A stretch of DNA of 48,275 nt from Cyanobacteria bacterium REEB417 (lineage in GTDB: Bacteria > Cyanobacteriota > Cyanobacteriia > PCC-6307 > Cyanobiaceae): the NCBI GenBank assembly GCA_018970945.1, contig JAGWVJ010000011.1, positions 1 to 48,275 on the forward strand, given 5' to 3'. Positions within the stretch are counted from its first letter, which is position 1. Every line of letters begins with the position of its first letter. Below the pieces are notes generated by a model, which made no database searches, was not told the origin of the DNA, and worked only from the letters and a program-made list of their open reading frames with translations. Below are positions 17,104 to 28,366 of the stretch, in pieces. A program made the position numbers and the translations under genes.

Positions 17104-17203
17104 TCATAACCAGATCGTGTCAACGCCGATGACAGGTGCAGGCTTGATCAGCTGGGTCCGTTTCTGGCGGGCCGCCGCCAGCTTTGACCATGGGAGGGGT
17201 CGC

Positions 17204-17971
17204 TCAAGCCAGAGTCGCCGTGATCGTTGTGTTGCTGTACCAGCTGTAGGGCCCCTCACGCACGGGTTCGATGCCCAGTTCGGCGCGCAGCTCCTCGAGA
17301 TTCTGGGCCATGCGCTCTTCCCAGATCATGGGAAACAGGGGCTTGGCCCGAATGCCCATCTCCATGCCCTGGGTCATCAGGTCGAAGTTGTAGCCGATGC
17401 TGTTGGCGTACTCCTCGATGTTGACGTAGTCCTCATCAGCCTTGTCGGTCTCAAAGAAACTCAGCATCAACCCCACAAGGTTGAGGAACGAGAAGCCCGG
17501 GAAGCTGAACTGCCCCACGCTGATGCTGATGACGCCCACCTCACCGAAGTTGTCGAGGCTGTACCCGCTGAGAATATGGTGCAGGTCGTGGGTGGCGTAG
17601 ACGCGGTAATTCACGTAATCGCCCTCACCCTCGAGGTTGTTGTAGAAGGCTGGATCGGGGAAAAAATCGATGTCGTAGCCCAATGCCTCCATCACCATGG
17701 CGTAGGTCCAGCCGAGACTTCCCTTGGGGAGCTGCTTCATGGCAGCCACGTCATAGGGGCCGCAGAGCTTTCGTGACTGGATCAGTGCAGCAGCATCAGG
17801 ATCCTGCTGTAGACGCCGCAGACAGCGCATCATCGGGTTGCCCGTGAGTCGGCGCGACAACTCAAAGACGTTGCCGGCATCGTCAGCTCCGCCAGAGGCA
17901 AGATCTGCGAGTTCCAGAAACTCCTTGATGTTCTCTGCCGAAGCAACCCTGTTGAGGTAACGGAATCCCAT
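17204..17971 (-). CDS. Coq4 family protein
   Basis: This 255-residue protein carries the Coq4 zinc motif HDxxHx11E: His128-Asp129 and His132, then Glu144, within YATHDLHHILSGYSLDNFGEVGV. Coq4 proteins organise or catalyse steps in ubiquinone synthesis in eukaryotes and proteobacteria. Cyanobacteria make plastoquinone instead, so a role in plastoquinone or other isoprenoid metabolism is only an inference. The LSFFETDKADEDYVNIEEYANSIGYNFDLM region also fits cyanobacterial Coq4-like proteins. ATG 17971 gives the full length. Confidence 0.85.
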   Translation of the reverse strand: MGFRYLNRVASAENIKEFLELADLASGGADDAGNVFELSRRLTGNPMMRCLRRLQQDPDAAALIQSRKLCGPYDVAAMKQLPKGSLGWTYAMVMEALGYDIDFFPDPAFYNNLEGEGDYVNYRVYATHDLHHILSGYSLDNFGEVGVISISVGQFSFPGFSFLNLVGLMLSFFETDKADEDYVNIEEYANSIGYNFDLMTQGMEMGIRAKPLFPMIWEERMAQNLEELRAELGIEPVREGPYSWYSNTTITATLA

Positions 17972-17992
17972 TGACGCGTCGGTGGATAAGCG

Positions 17993-18943
17993 TTAAGTCG
18001 ACGCCTCAGCGTAAGGGTGAACGGCTGTGGGGATCACCTCACACAGCACCGGCCCATCTAGCGTCCTGACCAGCTCCTTCTCGACCGCCAGTCGCAGCGC
18101 ATCGATCTGGCCTGCCGTCATGGCGTTCCCCGGCTCCACGTAGGCCACTGCGGTGACGGTGCGCCCCAGGCGGATCATGGCCAGCTCGATGAGCGCACAC
18201 TCCTGTTGCGCAAGCATCGGCGCGATGGCGTTGGCACAGTTGTTCTGGGTTGCCGCTGCGATGGACTGGCTGGATCCTGCCGCCTCGGCCATGGCACCCT
18301 TGAGAATAACGATGGGTTCACCCAGCAGCGCCCCACTCAGTACCAACACCAGCAGGGCATCGGCGATCGGCGCCAGGGGCGCCAGCGGTGTGGCCAACAG
18401 CAGTGGTGACCCCAGCAGGGCCATGCCGGTGCAGGCCGAAATCAGGGCATCAAAACGTGCCGTGAGGGCCATGCCCCGCAGCATGTCGCTGTTGCGGCCG
18501 CTGCTGCGCCAGCTGCGCACAAACACGCGCCACAGCCACAGGTTCAGCAGCACCATGGAGCTGAAGTACCACTCCAGCCCAGCCAGCCTGACGGGGGCAA
18601 TGCTGCCGCCCTGCAGATAAGTCACGATCTTGCCAGTTGCCGACACCATCGCAAACGCAATGATGCCCAGCAGCACCAGAGTCCGGAACAGCACATAGAG
18701 CGGTTCCTGCCCCGATGCGCCAAACGGGTAGGCACGGCTGCGCGGCTGTAGGGCAGTGCGGCTGATCCGCCCGGCGATGACCGAGGCCCCGGCCATCACA
18801 GCGGTGTACAGGCCATCGAGCATCAGGGCATCAGAGCCCGAGCGCCAGAAGAAGACCAGGGCCATTGCGGCACCGATGACATTGCCAAAGGTGCCCAGCT
18901 GCAGCGACCTGGTCTCCGTACTTGGATTCCTCTGATGCTTCAC
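17993..18943 (-). CDS. Cation diffusion facilitator (CDF) family transporter
   Basis: This 316-aa protein has about six membrane helices in the first 215 residues and a cytoplasmic C-terminal domain. The pattern LQLGTFGNVIGAAMALVFFWRSGSDALMLDGLYTAVMAGASVI in helices 1-2 resembles CDF exporters, with LDGLY/D instead of the usual LxDxxHxxxD, so the classical metal ligands are only partly present. Export of a divalent cation by proton exchange is the family role; metal and even activity are uncertain here. It starts with GTG at 18943, 21 bases upstream of coq4 on the same strand. Confidence 0.75.
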   Translation of the reverse strand: MKHQRNPSTETRSLQLGTFGNVIGAAMALVFFWRSGSDALMLDGLYTAVMAGASVIAGRISRTALQPRSRAYPFGASGQEPLYVLFRTLVLLGIIAFAMVSATGKIVTYLQGGSIAPVRLAGLEWYFSSMVLLNLWLWRVFVRSWRSSGRNSDMLRGMALTARFDALISACTGMALLGSPLLLATPLAPLAPIADALLVLVLSGALLGEPIVILKGAMAEAAGSSQSIAAATQNNCANAIAPMLAQQECALIELAMIRLGRTVTAVAYVEPGNAMTAGQIDALRLAVEKELVRTLDGPVLCEVIPTAVHPYAEAST

Positions 18944-19409
18944 AGTGAAACCGAGTTGTTGTGAATGATTCAGTCTGCTGGCTGACGGTTTGTGCTGTCA
19001 GTATTTGCAAGCAGCATCTGCTGAGTGCTCAGTGACCTATGTGATTGGAATGGCGAGATTTGCTGCCTGAGAATCAATTGCCGTGTGAACTTGAGCAATC
19101 ATCTTGATTCAACATGGATGTCAGATATTTCGGTGATACAAGTCTGCGCTCAGAATTGTAAAGCTTCCACAGGAAATAAGTGGGCTCACCAGGCAATGTT
19201 TTGATCTGAACATCCTGGGTCCAGACCCATGCCCAAAGAGCAGATTCATAGCAATTTTGGGAACTTAGGAGAGATAACCTGGTGAGGAAGATTCTCTCTT
19301 GGCCCGAGCACGATGGTGGAGAGCCGTGTTTCCTGGGCTTCGCTGCAATCACTGCTCTGCAGAGTTGTGGCGTGAGTCAGATCATGCAGGTGGACGGTTC
19401 AGATCGACT
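18944..19409. other. AT-richer intergenic region between CDF transporter and ftsH
   Basis: These 466 bases are less GC-rich than the flanks. A 92-codon open frame on the minus strand (19074-19352) has no family resemblance and an amino-acid make-up not typical of local genes. No tRNA, strong terminator or repeat was seen. It may hold promoters for the CDF/coq4 unit and a decayed gene, but nothing can be named. Confidence 0.4.
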
Positions 19410-21350
19410 TCAGGCCGTGGTCGCTTCCCCCAGCAATGGTGAGAAACGTTCCTTCTCAGGAATGGCTGTGTATTCAGCAACGATGGCGCGGAACTCCTCG
19501 CCATCCAGGCTTTCTTTCTCGATCAGGACGTCAACGACGCGGTCCATGCAGCTGCGATGGTCGGCGACCAGCTTGACGGTGTCGGCGTAGCAGCGCTCAA
19601 CGATGGCACGTACGGCCTCGTCCACTTTGGTGGCCATGGCGTCGGAGCCATCGCTGCGGGTCATCAGGTCGCGTCCCAGGAAGACCTCCTGGTTGCCGGC
19701 CTCCAGTGAGAACTGGCCGATGTCGCTCATGCCGAAGCGGGTCACCATCTGCCTGGCAATGGACGCGACCTGCTGGATGTCGCCGCCGGCACCGGTGGTG
19801 ACTTCTTCGTGGCCGAACACAACCTGTTCGGCAGCCCTGCCGCCCAGGGCACCCATGATGCGGGCGCGCAACTGGGCACGGCTCACCAGCATCTGCTCCT
19901 CATCGGGGGAGAACCAGGTCAGGCCCTGGGCCTGACCCCTTGGAATCAGGGTGACCTTTTGCACCGGGTCATGGGCCTTGACCAGGGTGCCCACCAGCGC
20001 ATGCCCAACCTCGTGGTAGGCGATCAGGCGCTTGCTGCGGCCGTCGGTCAGGGGCTTGCCCTCCATGCCTGCGATCACGCGATCGACGGCATCGTCGATT
20101 TCGGCCAGGGTGGTTGCTACCTTGCGGCGGCGGGCCGTGAGGATCGCCGCCTCGTTGAGCAGGTTGGCCAGGTCGGCGCCGGAGAATCCCGGGGTGCGTC
20201 GGGCAATGGTCTCCAGGCTCACGTCGTCAGCCAGCTTCTTGTTGCGGCTGTGGACCTTGAGGATCGACAGACGTCCTTTGATGTCGGGCACATCGACCTG
20301 CACCTGACGGTCAAAGCGGCCGGGACGCATCAGGGCCGAATCGAGTACGTCGGCCCGGTTGGTGGCGGCGATGATGATGATGCCGCTGTTCCCCTCAAAA
20401 CCGTCCATTTCGGTCAGGAGCTGGTTGAGGGTCTGTTCACGCTCGTCATTGCCCCCACCGATGCCCGCGCCGCGTTGACGGCCCACCGCATCGATCTCAT
20501 CGATGAAGATCAGGCATGGGCTGTTCTCCTTGGCCCGCTTGAACAGGTCGCGCACGCGGCTGGCGCCCACGCCCACAAACATTTCGACGAATTCGGAACC
20601 CGACAGCGAAAAGAACGGCACACCCGCCTCACCGGCGATGGCCTTGGCCAGCAGGGTCTTGCCGGTGCCTGGGGGACCTACCAGCAGCACACCCTTGGGG
20701 ATTTTGGCGCCCACCGATGTGAAGCGTTCCGGGGTCTTGAGGAAGGTCACTACCTCCTCGAGATCCTGCTTGGCTTCATCGACCCCAGCCACGTCGTTGA
20801 ACAGGACACCGGTCTGAGCTTCCATGAGGAAGCGGGCCTTGGTCTTGCCGAATTGCATCGCCTGGCCAGGACCACCGGGCATGCCGTTGCCGCGGCGGGC
20901 CAGCAACACCAGCGATCCGATCAGCAGCAGCGGGAACAGAAGATTGCCCAACAGGCCCAGCACCGGTGGCGACTGCTTGGGCGGATGGATATCAAAACTG
21001 ATCCCCTGTTCCTTGAGGTTGTTGATCAACTCGGGTGCCACACCCGGCAGATCCACGCGCAGCCTCTGCACGCGGTTGTCGAGATCGGGATCGACGGCTT
21101 CGATCACGGCGGTTCGCCCGCCATCGAAGATGTCGACCGCCGTCACCCGGCCAGCTGCGACGTAATCCAGAAAGCGGCCGTAGCTCATGCGGGCCACGGC
21201 GGCATTGCGTGGAGCCACGGTCGGACCGGCTGCATTGCCACGGCCCGACAAACGGCTCATGGAGCCATTGCCCAGCACCTGCCAGGCAAGAAAACCAGCG
21301 ACGGCAAGGGGAAGCAGCCATAGGGCCAGAACACGCCAGCGCTGATTCAT
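19410..21350 (-). CDS. ftsH: ATP-dependent zinc metalloprotease FtsH
   Basis: This membrane AAA+ protease, in cyanobacteria, removes damaged photosystem II D1 and other membrane proteins. Its 646 residues show two N-terminal membrane helices (about 7-23 and 132-152) enclosing a lumenal/periplasmic domain. Walker A GPPGTGKT is at 225-232, Walker B IFIDEID at 281-287, the second region of homology is around [19 protein letters not shown], and the zinc site HEVGH is at 446-450. All catalytic motifs are intact. Cyanobacteria have four FtsH paralogues; which one this is cannot be decided by eye. Confidence 0.96.
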   Translation of the reverse strand: MNQRWRVLALWLLPLAVAGFLAWQVLGNGSMSRLSGRGNAAGPTVAPRNAAVARMSYGRFLDYVAAGRVTAVDIFDGGRTAVIEAVDPDLDNRVQRLRVDLPGVAPELINNLKEQGISFDIHPPKQSPPVLGLLGNLLFPLLLIGSLVLLARRGNGMPGGPGQAMQFGKTKARFLMEAQTGVLFNDVAGVDEAKQDLEEVVTFLKTPERFTSVGAKIPKGVLLVGPPGTGKTLLAKAIAGEAGVPFFSLSGSEFVEMFVGVGASRVRDLFKRAKENSPCLIFIDEIDAVGRQRGAGIGGGNDEREQTLNQLLTEMDGFEGNSGIIIIAATNRADVLDSALMRPGRFDRQVQVDVPDIKGRLSILKVHSRNKKLADDVSLETIARRTPGFSGADLANLLNEAAILTARRRKVATTLAEIDDAVDRVIAGMEGKPLTDGRSKRLIAYHEVGHALVGTLVKAHDPVQKVTLIPRGQAQGLTWFSPDEEQMLVSRAQLRARIMGALGGRAAEQVVFGHEEVTTGAGGDIQQVASIARQMVTRFGMSDIGQFSLEAGNQEVFLGRDLMTRSDGSDAMATKVDEAVRAIVERCYADTVKLVADHRSCMDRVVDVLIEKESLDGEEFRAIVAEYTAIPEKERFSPLLGEATTA

Positions 21351-21430
21351 CGCGGGGACCGCTCAGTATTTGAACAAGTGTAACGGCGCCCCCTCGGCCA
21401 ACCGTGGGTCCGGCCGTGCCGGTCGATGGC

Positions 21431-21754
21431 TCAGGCGGCCGACTCGAAGGCGGCGTCGCTACGTCCCTCGAAGGCGACGGCCTTTGGGCTGTCGGTTTCC
21501 TCGACGAGCAGGGCGCGGGTCGGGATTGTCTCGACCAGCTCGGCGCCGCCCAGGCCATGGGTCCAGATCTCCAGCTCGCTCTCTTCAGGACACTGGAAGC
21601 TGAGCAGCTCAAACGGGAACACGACGCGCTCCAGGAAGAACTGCTCGGGTCCGAGACAGCGGGCGATCACCATGCGATCCGTGGAATTGAGGTAGCCACA
21701 CGACACGAGTTTCACGGCCCTGGGCCCGATCAGTGCATCCAATAAGCCATCCAA
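21431..21754 (-). CDS. DUF1830 family protein
   Basis: About 107 residues with the cyanobacterial DUF1830 pattern KLVSCGYLNSTDRMVIARC, FFLERVVFPFELLSFQCPEESELEIWTHG. Function is unknown; the family is small, soluble and largely restricted to cyanobacteria. The first possible start is TTG at 21754 and another TTG lies at 21742, so the N-terminus is uncertain. It lies between ftsH and the MacB-like permease, with gaps of 80 and 63 bases. Confidence 0.82.
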   Translation of the reverse strand: MDGLLDALIGPRAVKLVSCGYLNSTDRMVIARCLGPEQFFLERVVFPFELLSFQCPEESELEIWTHGLGGAELVETIPTRALLVEETDSPKAVAFEGRSDAAFESAA

Positions 21755-21817
21755 CCGGGTCTTGCTTTGGTGACAAAGGCGACGGTTTACGGTCTTTAAT
21801 GTTTTCTTCGGTTTTAA

Positions 21818-23080
21818 TCAGAGGCTGCGCAGTGCCACGATCGGATCCAGCCGTGCGGCCCTGCGTGCTGGAACCACGCCAAAGAACAGCCCGATCGAAC
21901 CGGACAGCACCACGGTGACCATCACCGTGCCGGCGCCGATGCTGGCCGGCAGAGGGGTGACCAGCCCCACCAAGCTCACCACGCCGATGCCGATGGCGCT
22001 ACCCACCGCTCCGCCCAGGCTGCTCAGCGCCAACGACTCCACAAGAAACTGCAGCAGCACGTCATTGCTGCGGGCCCCCAGCGCCTTGCGCAGCCCGATT
22101 TCGGAGGTTCGCTCACTCACCGACACCAGCATGATGTTCATGATGCCGATGCCGCCCACCAGCAGCGACACGCCCCCAATCGCGGCGAGCATCAGTGTGA
22201 GCCCTCCGGTGATCGTGCTCACGATCGAGAGAGCATCCTTCTGGGAACGCACGGCGAAGTCGTCCTCGCGCAGGATTCGGTGCCGCTGCCGTAGCAAATT
22301 GGTGATCTGAAAGGCTGCCGCGCCCATGCTGGCTTCATCACGGGCCTCCACGCTGATGAAGTTGAGGCTGATGCCATAGGTGGGGTCGCGTCCCGACAGG
22401 CGGCTGACCATGGTGGTCAGCGGCACGTAGGCGGCCTCGTCCTGGTTCTGGCCGAACACCGCCCCCTTGGGCTGCAGCACCCCGATCACCTCAAAACTCT
22501 GGTCGCGCAACCTCAGCCTGCGCCCCAAGGCCTGTCGACCGGGAAACATCTTGGTTGCCAGATCGGGGCCGATCACGGTCACATTGCGGGCTGAACGCAG
22601 GTCGTCGGCACTGAAGAACCGGCCGGTGGCCATCTCGAACTGCCTGACGGGCAGAAACTCGGGTGTCACGCCAGACACCGAGGCCGTGGCACTGATGCCA
22701 CCGGCCTGCACCACCTCGCTCAGGGTGATCTGGGGAGCGACCCGGCGAACACTGGGCACCTGCTCGACAATCGCTTCGGCGTCTTCGAGCACCAGGCTCT
22801 TGGGAAAATCAATGCCCTGGCGACGGGTGTCGTTGTTGCCCGGCACCACAAACAGCACATTGGCACCCAGGTTGCTCAGTTGACCTTCAGCGAGGTTCTG
22901 GGCCCCCCGGCCGATGCCCACCAGGGTGATCACCGAGGCATTGCCGATCACGATGCCCAGCATGGTGAGGGCGCTGCGCAGTCGGTTGGCCCTCAGCGTG
23001 TTGAACGCCATGCCGACGGTCTCGGCCACGGGGAGACGCGATCCGGCAAGGCTGAATCGGGGGTTGAAGGGCAGGCGCAT
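21818..23080 (-). CDS. MacB/FtsX-family ABC transporter permease
   Basis: This 420-aa protein has the MacB layout: one N-terminal helix (RLRSALTMLGIVIGNASVITLVGIG), a large periplasmic MacB_PCD domain (about 50-275, with GANVLFVVPG and the ATGRFF...VIGPDLATKMFPG segment), and three C-terminal helices with GGIGIMNIMLVSVSERTSEIGLRKALGA, the FtsX signature. Such permeases use ATP hydrolysis for mechanotransmission in export of lipoproteins, toxins or peptides. Its ATPase is not adjacent. The gene starts 3 bases after the pyruvate kinase stop, so the two are probably co-transcribed. Confidence 0.92.
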   Translation of the reverse strand: MRLPFNPRFSLAGSRLPVAETVGMAFNTLRANRLRSALTMLGIVIGNASVITLVGIGRGAQNLAEGQLSNLGANVLFVVPGNNDTRRQGIDFPKSLVLEDAEAIVEQVPSVRRVAPQITLSEVVQAGGISATASVSGVTPEFLPVRQFEMATGRFFSADDLRSARNVTVIGPDLATKMFPGRQALGRRLRLRDQSFEVIGVLQPKGAVFGQNQDEAAYVPLTTMVSRLSGRDPTYGISLNFISVEARDEASMGAAAFQITNLLRQRHRILREDDFAVRSQKDALSIVSTITGGLTLMLAAIGGVSLLVGGIGIMNIMLVSVSERTSEIGLRKALGARSNDVLLQFLVESLALSSLGGAVGSAIGIGVVSLVGLVTPLPASIGAGTVMVTVVLSGSIGLFFGVVPARRAARLDPIVALRSL

Positions 23081-23082
23081 GC

Positions 23083-24870
23083 CTACAGCATGGTGCCGAT
23101 CGTTTCAGGATTGTGGCTGCGGGCGCCGCGGTGCACCACACCCTGCCTGAGGTCGAGAGTGACGATCTCGCCCTGGCAGAGCTGTTGCATGGCATTGGTC
23201 ACGCCAAGGATTGCAGGGATGCCGATGCGCTCGGCGACCTGGGCCGCCATGCTCTGCAGCCCATCGCTCTCGGCGATCAGGGCCTTGGCACGTTTCAAGG
23301 CTTCGAGATAGGCGAGTTCACCGTCATGAACCACGACGATCTCGCCCGACTGCACCGCTTCGGCGGTTTCACAGGAATTCACCAGCCGCACCCGTCCGCT
23401 CACTGAGCCCGTACCGATGCCCGTGCCAGGGGGTAGCGTTGCGGTGACCACGCCCACCTTGATGAAGTCGGTGGAACCGCTGACGCCGGCCAGGGTTCCC
23501 GCCGTCTGCACGACCAGATCGCCGTCATGGAGGTAGCCCTGCTGGCGCGCCATGCCCAAGGCCAGGCTGAAGGTGCTGGTTGATGATCCCTGCTCGGTCA
23601 CCAGCAGGGGGTTGACGCCCCAGATGAGCTGGAGCTGGCGCGCCACACGCTCGTCAGCTGTGATCGCCAGGATCGGTGTGCTCGGCCTGAACTTGCTGAC
23701 GTTGCGGGCGGTGGAACCGCTCTTCGTCAGGGGCAGGATCGCCGCTGCGTTCATGTTGCGGGCGATGTTGCTCACCGCCTGGCAGATGGCATTGGGAATC
23801 GTGGTGGCCATGTGGCTGTCGAGCACCCGCCTGGGGTAATCGCGTTCGATCCGCTGGGCAATGGTGGCCATGGTCGCGACCGCTTCCACCGGAAAGTCAC
23901 CCACTGCGCTCTCGTTGGAGAGCATCACCGCATCGGTGCCATCGAGGATGGCGTTGGCCACATCGCTGACTTCGGCCCGGGTGGGCCTGGGGCAACTCAC
24001 CATCGAATCGAGCATCTGGGTGGCAGTGATCACCGGGATGCCGAGGCTGTTGGCCTTGCGGATCAGCTCCTTCTGCAACAGCGGCACTTCCTCAGCCGGC
24101 ATTTCGACGCCCAGGTCGCCACGGGCGACCATGACCCCGTCGCACAGGGGCAGGATCGAATCGATTTGATCGATGGCCTCGAATTTTTCGATCTTGGCGA
24201 CCACAGGGGTGCGATGGCCCTGGCTCCTGATCAGCTCGCGGATCTCGAGCATGTCCGAGGGGTTCCGCACGAAGCTCAGGGCCACCCAATCGACCCCATG
24301 GGCCAGGCCGAAGCTCAGATCGTCGCGGTCCTTGTCGGTGAGGGCGCGGATCGAAAGCTGCACATCAGGAAAATTGACCCCCTTGTTGTTGGAGAGAACC
24401 CCACCCACGGTGACGGAGCAGTGGAGGGTCTGGGCGGCGTGGTCGACGCTCTCGACAGCCATCTCGACCCGTCCGTCATCCAGCAGGATGCGGCTGCCGC
24501 TGGTCACCTCATCGGCCAGGCGGTCATAGGTGACGGTGGCGATCTGTTGATCGCAGCTCACATCGCGAGACGTGAGGCTGAATTGGTCGCCCTTGGCCAG
24601 GGTGATCGGACCGCATCCGAAACGCCCCAACCGAATCTTTGGGCCCTGCAGGTCCTGGAGGATGCCGATGTGAACCCCCATCTCCTGGGAGACCTGGCGG
24701 ATCGTGGCGATGCGCGCTGCGTGCTCGCTGTGGTCGCCGTGGGAGAAGTTGAGCCTGAAGGTGGTGGCTCCGGCCTCGATCAGTTGACGCAGCCGTTCAG
24801 GGGACTCGGTGGCCGGGCCGATGGTGGCCACGATCTTGGTGCGACGCATGAGATCGGGCCTGGCCATCAT
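23083..24870 (-). CDS. pyk: Pyruvate kinase with C-terminal phosphohistidine-like domain
   Basis: Pyruvate kinase makes pyruvate and ATP from phosphoenolpyruvate in the last step of glycolysis. The chain of 595 residues starts MMARPDLMRRTKIVATIGPATESPERL, has RLNFSHGDHSEH, GPKIRLGRF, the catalytic-lysine/metal region VVAKIEKFEAIDQID and ITATQMLDSM. An extra C-terminal PEP-utiliser swivel domain, present in many bacterial long-form enzymes, ends around VTLDLRQGV. The frame is open to 24927 but that part overlaps the divergent MazG-like gene, so ATG 24870 (or 24867) is preferred. Confidence 0.95.
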   Translation of the reverse strand: MMARPDLMRRTKIVATIGPATESPERLRQLIEAGATTFRLNFSHGDHSEHAARIATIRQVSQEMGVHIGILQDLQGPKIRLGRFGCGPITLAKGDQFSLTSRDVSCDQQIATVTYDRLADEVTSGSRILLDDGRVEMAVESVDHAAQTLHCSVTVGGVLSNNKGVNFPDVQLSIRALTDKDRDDLSFGLAHGVDWVALSFVRNPSDMLEIRELIRSQGHRTPVVAKIEKFEAIDQIDSILPLCDGVMVARGDLGVEMPAEEVPLLQKELIRKANSLGIPVITATQMLDSMVSCPRPTRAEVSDVANAILDGTDAVMLSNESAVGDFPVEAVATMATIAQRIERDYPRRVLDSHMATTIPNAICQAVSNIARNMNAAAILPLTKSGSTARNVSKFRPSTPILAITADERVARQLQLIWGVNPLLVTEQGSSTSTFSLALGMARQQGYLHDGDLVVQTAGTLAGVSGSTDFIKVGVVTATLPPGTGIGTGSVSGRVRLVNSCETAEAVQSGEIVVVHDGELAYLEALKRAKALIAESDGLQSMAAQVAERIGIPAILGVTNAMQQLCQGEIVTLDLRQGVVHRGARSHNPETIGTML

Positions 24871-24925
24871 GTTGCCAAAGGTATCGCTGAAACTACCATT
24901 CAGCCCTGTCTCAACCTGGCCGGCC

Positions 24926-25255
24926 ATGGACTTTCAGGAGTATCAGCGCCGCTCCCGACAGACGGCCCGTTACCCCCAGGCGGGTACCAATCCCATCTAC
25001 CCGACCCTGGGCCTTTGCGGTGAAGCCGGCGAGGTTGCCGACAAGGTCAAGAAGGTGATCCGAGATCGCGCAGGGCACTTCGATGCGGCCGTCCGTGATG
25101 ACCTGCTCCTTGAACTGGGGGACGTGCTCTGGTACGTCGCCCAGCTCTGCAGCGAACTGGATCTCGACCTCGACGCTGTGGCAGCCGCCAACCTCGAGAA
25201 GCTCGCCAGCCGCATGGCCCGTAACGTGATTGCAGGCAGCGGGGATCGGCGGTGA
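24926..25255 (+). CDS. MazG-like nucleotide pyrophosphohydrolase
   Basis: This 109-aa all-alpha NTP-PPase reads MDFQEYQRRSRQTARYP, GLCGEAGEVADKVKKVIRD and LLLELGDVLWYVAQLCSELDLDL, giving the ExxE...ExxD metal ligands of the MazG superfamily. Such enzymes hydrolyse (d)NTPs to NMP and pyrophosphate, cleaning aberrant nucleotides. ATG 24926 is chosen over longer starts because it begins right at the domain. The stop overlaps the next gene's GTG by four bases (GTGA), indicating translational coupling. Confidence 0.88.
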   Translation: MDFQEYQRRSRQTARYPQAGTNPIYPTLGLCGEAGEVADKVKKVIRDRAGHFDAAVRDDLLLELGDVLWYVAQLCSELDLDLDAVAAANLEKLASRMARNVIAGSGDRR

Positions 25256-25758
25256 ACGGTGCAGCATCAGGCCGATGGATCACCCACTGGCAGCTGCTCG
25301 TGAGCCTGTTGCTGGCTCTGGCACTGCTGCTGGGCCCCACGGTCAGGCCAGCCTGGGCAGCCGACCTGTCAGTGAGCGATGTGCATCTCGAGCCCTGTCC
25401 CTCCAGTGACGCGGCATCCCAGAGCGGGCTGACCCGTGCGACCGGTGCCGGTTGCTGGGCCCTCAGCGGTGAGGTCAACAACCCGTCGCGCCGGGCTGTG
25501 GTCGACACCGATGTGTTTGCAGTGATCCTTGATGCCAGCGGTGAACCTGTGCTGCAGAACCGCACCCGGGTGGGTTCCATCGGGGATGTGCCTCCCGGCA
25601 GTTCACGTTTTGCCCTGCGCCTGGCGGTGCCGATGGGCACCCCGGGCCCGCTGCGGTTCCGCAATGTCAAGGCACGGGGCTTCTCGGCACCGGTGCGCAC
25701 CCGCGCCGGTGCAGATGGGGAGCTCTTGCCACTGGAGCAGCAACTTGAACTGAGCTAG
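25252..25758 (+). CDS. Exported protein of unknown function
   Basis: This 168-residue protein has a signal peptide ending near AWA-ADL (residue 36). The mature part contains two Cys (LEPCPSS and GAGCWALSGEVNN) likely to form a disulfide. The stretch CWALSGEVNNPSRRAVVDTDVFAVILDASGEPV...VGSIGDVPPGSSRFALRLAV resembles an FxLYD/Ig-like beta domain in pattern. No precise family is assigned. GTG start, 4-base overlap with the MazG-like gene. Confidence 0.72.
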   Translation: MNGAASGRWITHWQLLVSLLLALALLLGPTVRPAWAADLSVSDVHLEPCPSSDAASQSGLTRATGAGCWALSGEVNNPSRRAVVDTDVFAVILDASGEPVLQNRTRVGSIGDVPPGSSRFALRLAVPMGTPGPLRFRNVKARGFSAPVRTRAGADGELLPLEQQLELS

Positions 25759-25761
25759 GGC

Positions 25762-26052
25762 TCAGAGGCCGTAACCCGCCAGGGCAGCCCCGGCGCCCAG
25801 CAGCAGGTTCTGGCCCAGTTGCAGCGCCAGAAACGCCAGAATCGCGGACAGGTCGAGTCCACCCAGCGGTGGAATCAGGCCGCGAAAAGCATTCAGATAG
25901 GGATCGGTGATCGAACTCACCGTGGCTAGAACCGGGTTGCTGCCCCAGTCGAGGTTGGGGAACCAGCTCAGCAGCACCCTGACCAGCAGGATCAGCGAGT
26001 AAATCTCAAGGGTGCGGGCGAGTACCGGCAGCAGCTGGGTGACGATCTCCAT
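25762..26052 (-). CDS. YggT family membrane protein
   Basis: This 96-aa protein has two membrane segments and the YggT pattern IYSLILLVRVLLSWFPNLDWGSNPVLATVSSITDPYLNAFRGLIPPLGGLDLSAILAFLALQLGQ. YggT proteins (Ycf19 in plastids) are linked to osmotic tolerance and, in phototrophs, to chloroplast/thylakoid organisation; the exact role is unclear. It lies 39 bases downstream of scpB on the same strand. Confidence 0.93.
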   Translation of the reverse strand: MEIVTQLLPVLARTLEIYSLILLVRVLLSWFPNLDWGSNPVLATVSSITDPYLNAFRGLIPPLGGLDLSAILAFLALQLGQNLLLGAGAALAGYGL

Positions 26053-26091
26053 TCGGGGTAGGGCTTTGGTGCTGAGCGCGGCGTGATCAGG

Positions 26092-26619
26092 CTAGTCAAC
26101 CGTTGCGAGGCGGCCAACGGGTCTGAGATCGTCGGCCTTGACCGCAAAGGTGCGGTGAAATTTCTCGCTCAGACTCAACCAGAACGAGCGACCATCGCTC
26201 TGGCGCTTGCGTTCGATGAAGTCCTGGGCCAGCAGCTCCTTGATGTGGTCATAGGCCCCCGAGCCGCGCAGCTCCACCAGCTCCGACTGCAGGATCCGCT
26301 TCTTGAGGGCGATGGTGGCGAGGGTGCGCAAGGCGGCGGTGGAGAGATCCACTGGCAGCAGGTTCTGCACCAGATCGGCCAGGCCCTGGCGCAGTTGCAG
26401 GCTGTAGCGCTGGCCGTCCTGAACGATCTCCAGGGCGGTATTGCGATGGGCATAGTCGGCCATCAGGGTGAGCAAGCCGAGCTCCGCCTCATCGTGCGTC
26501 AGGGAGGCGATCTCGGCCAATTCGCCCAGGCTCATGGGCTTGCCCTTGAGATACAGAATCGCCTCGAGCCGTGCCGGCAGCGAGATCTGCTCAGGTAGCA
26601 GGCTAGATGTCGACTCCAT
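26092..26619 (-). CDS. scpB: Segregation and condensation protein B, ScpB
   Basis: ScpB is the winged-helix KITE subunit of the SMC-ScpAB condensin. The 175-aa protein has LPARLEAILYLKGKPMSLGELAEIASL (first winged helix), then VDLSTAALRTLATIALKKRILQSELVELRGSGAYDHIKELLAQDFI (second), the typical two-domain arrangement. It begins 11 bases after ilvA on the same strand. ScpA and SMC are not in the window. Confidence 0.93.
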   Translation of the reverse strand: MESTSSLLPEQISLPARLEAILYLKGKPMSLGELAEIASLTHDEAELGLLTLMADYAHRNTALEIVQDGQRYSLQLRQGLADLVQNLLPVDLSTAALRTLATIALKKRILQSELVELRGSGAYDHIKELLAQDFIERKRQSDGRSFWLSLSEKFHRTFAVKADDLRPVGRLATVD

Positions 26620-26630
26620 TGCTGGCGACG

Positions 26631-28262
<1,632 letters not shown>

Positions 28263-28366
28263 GGCTCCAGTGTCGCAAGGGGAGCCCTGCCTGGGTGCAA
28301 ACGGTCGCGATTGCGTCCGTTGGGAGAACCGAAAGGCCTAGATTGCAGCCCACCTGACGGGCATGC

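Noticed and set aside
19074-19352. 92-codon minus frame upstream of ftsH
   Set aside because: No family resemblance and composition unlike its neighbours; kept only as part of an intergenic note.
19809-21323. 504-codon plus-strand frame opposite ftsH
   Set aside because: Antisense of a complete FtsH.
23812-25023. 403-codon plus-strand frame opposite pyk
   Set aside because: Antisense of pyruvate kinase; only the MazG-like gene at its end is real, in another frame.
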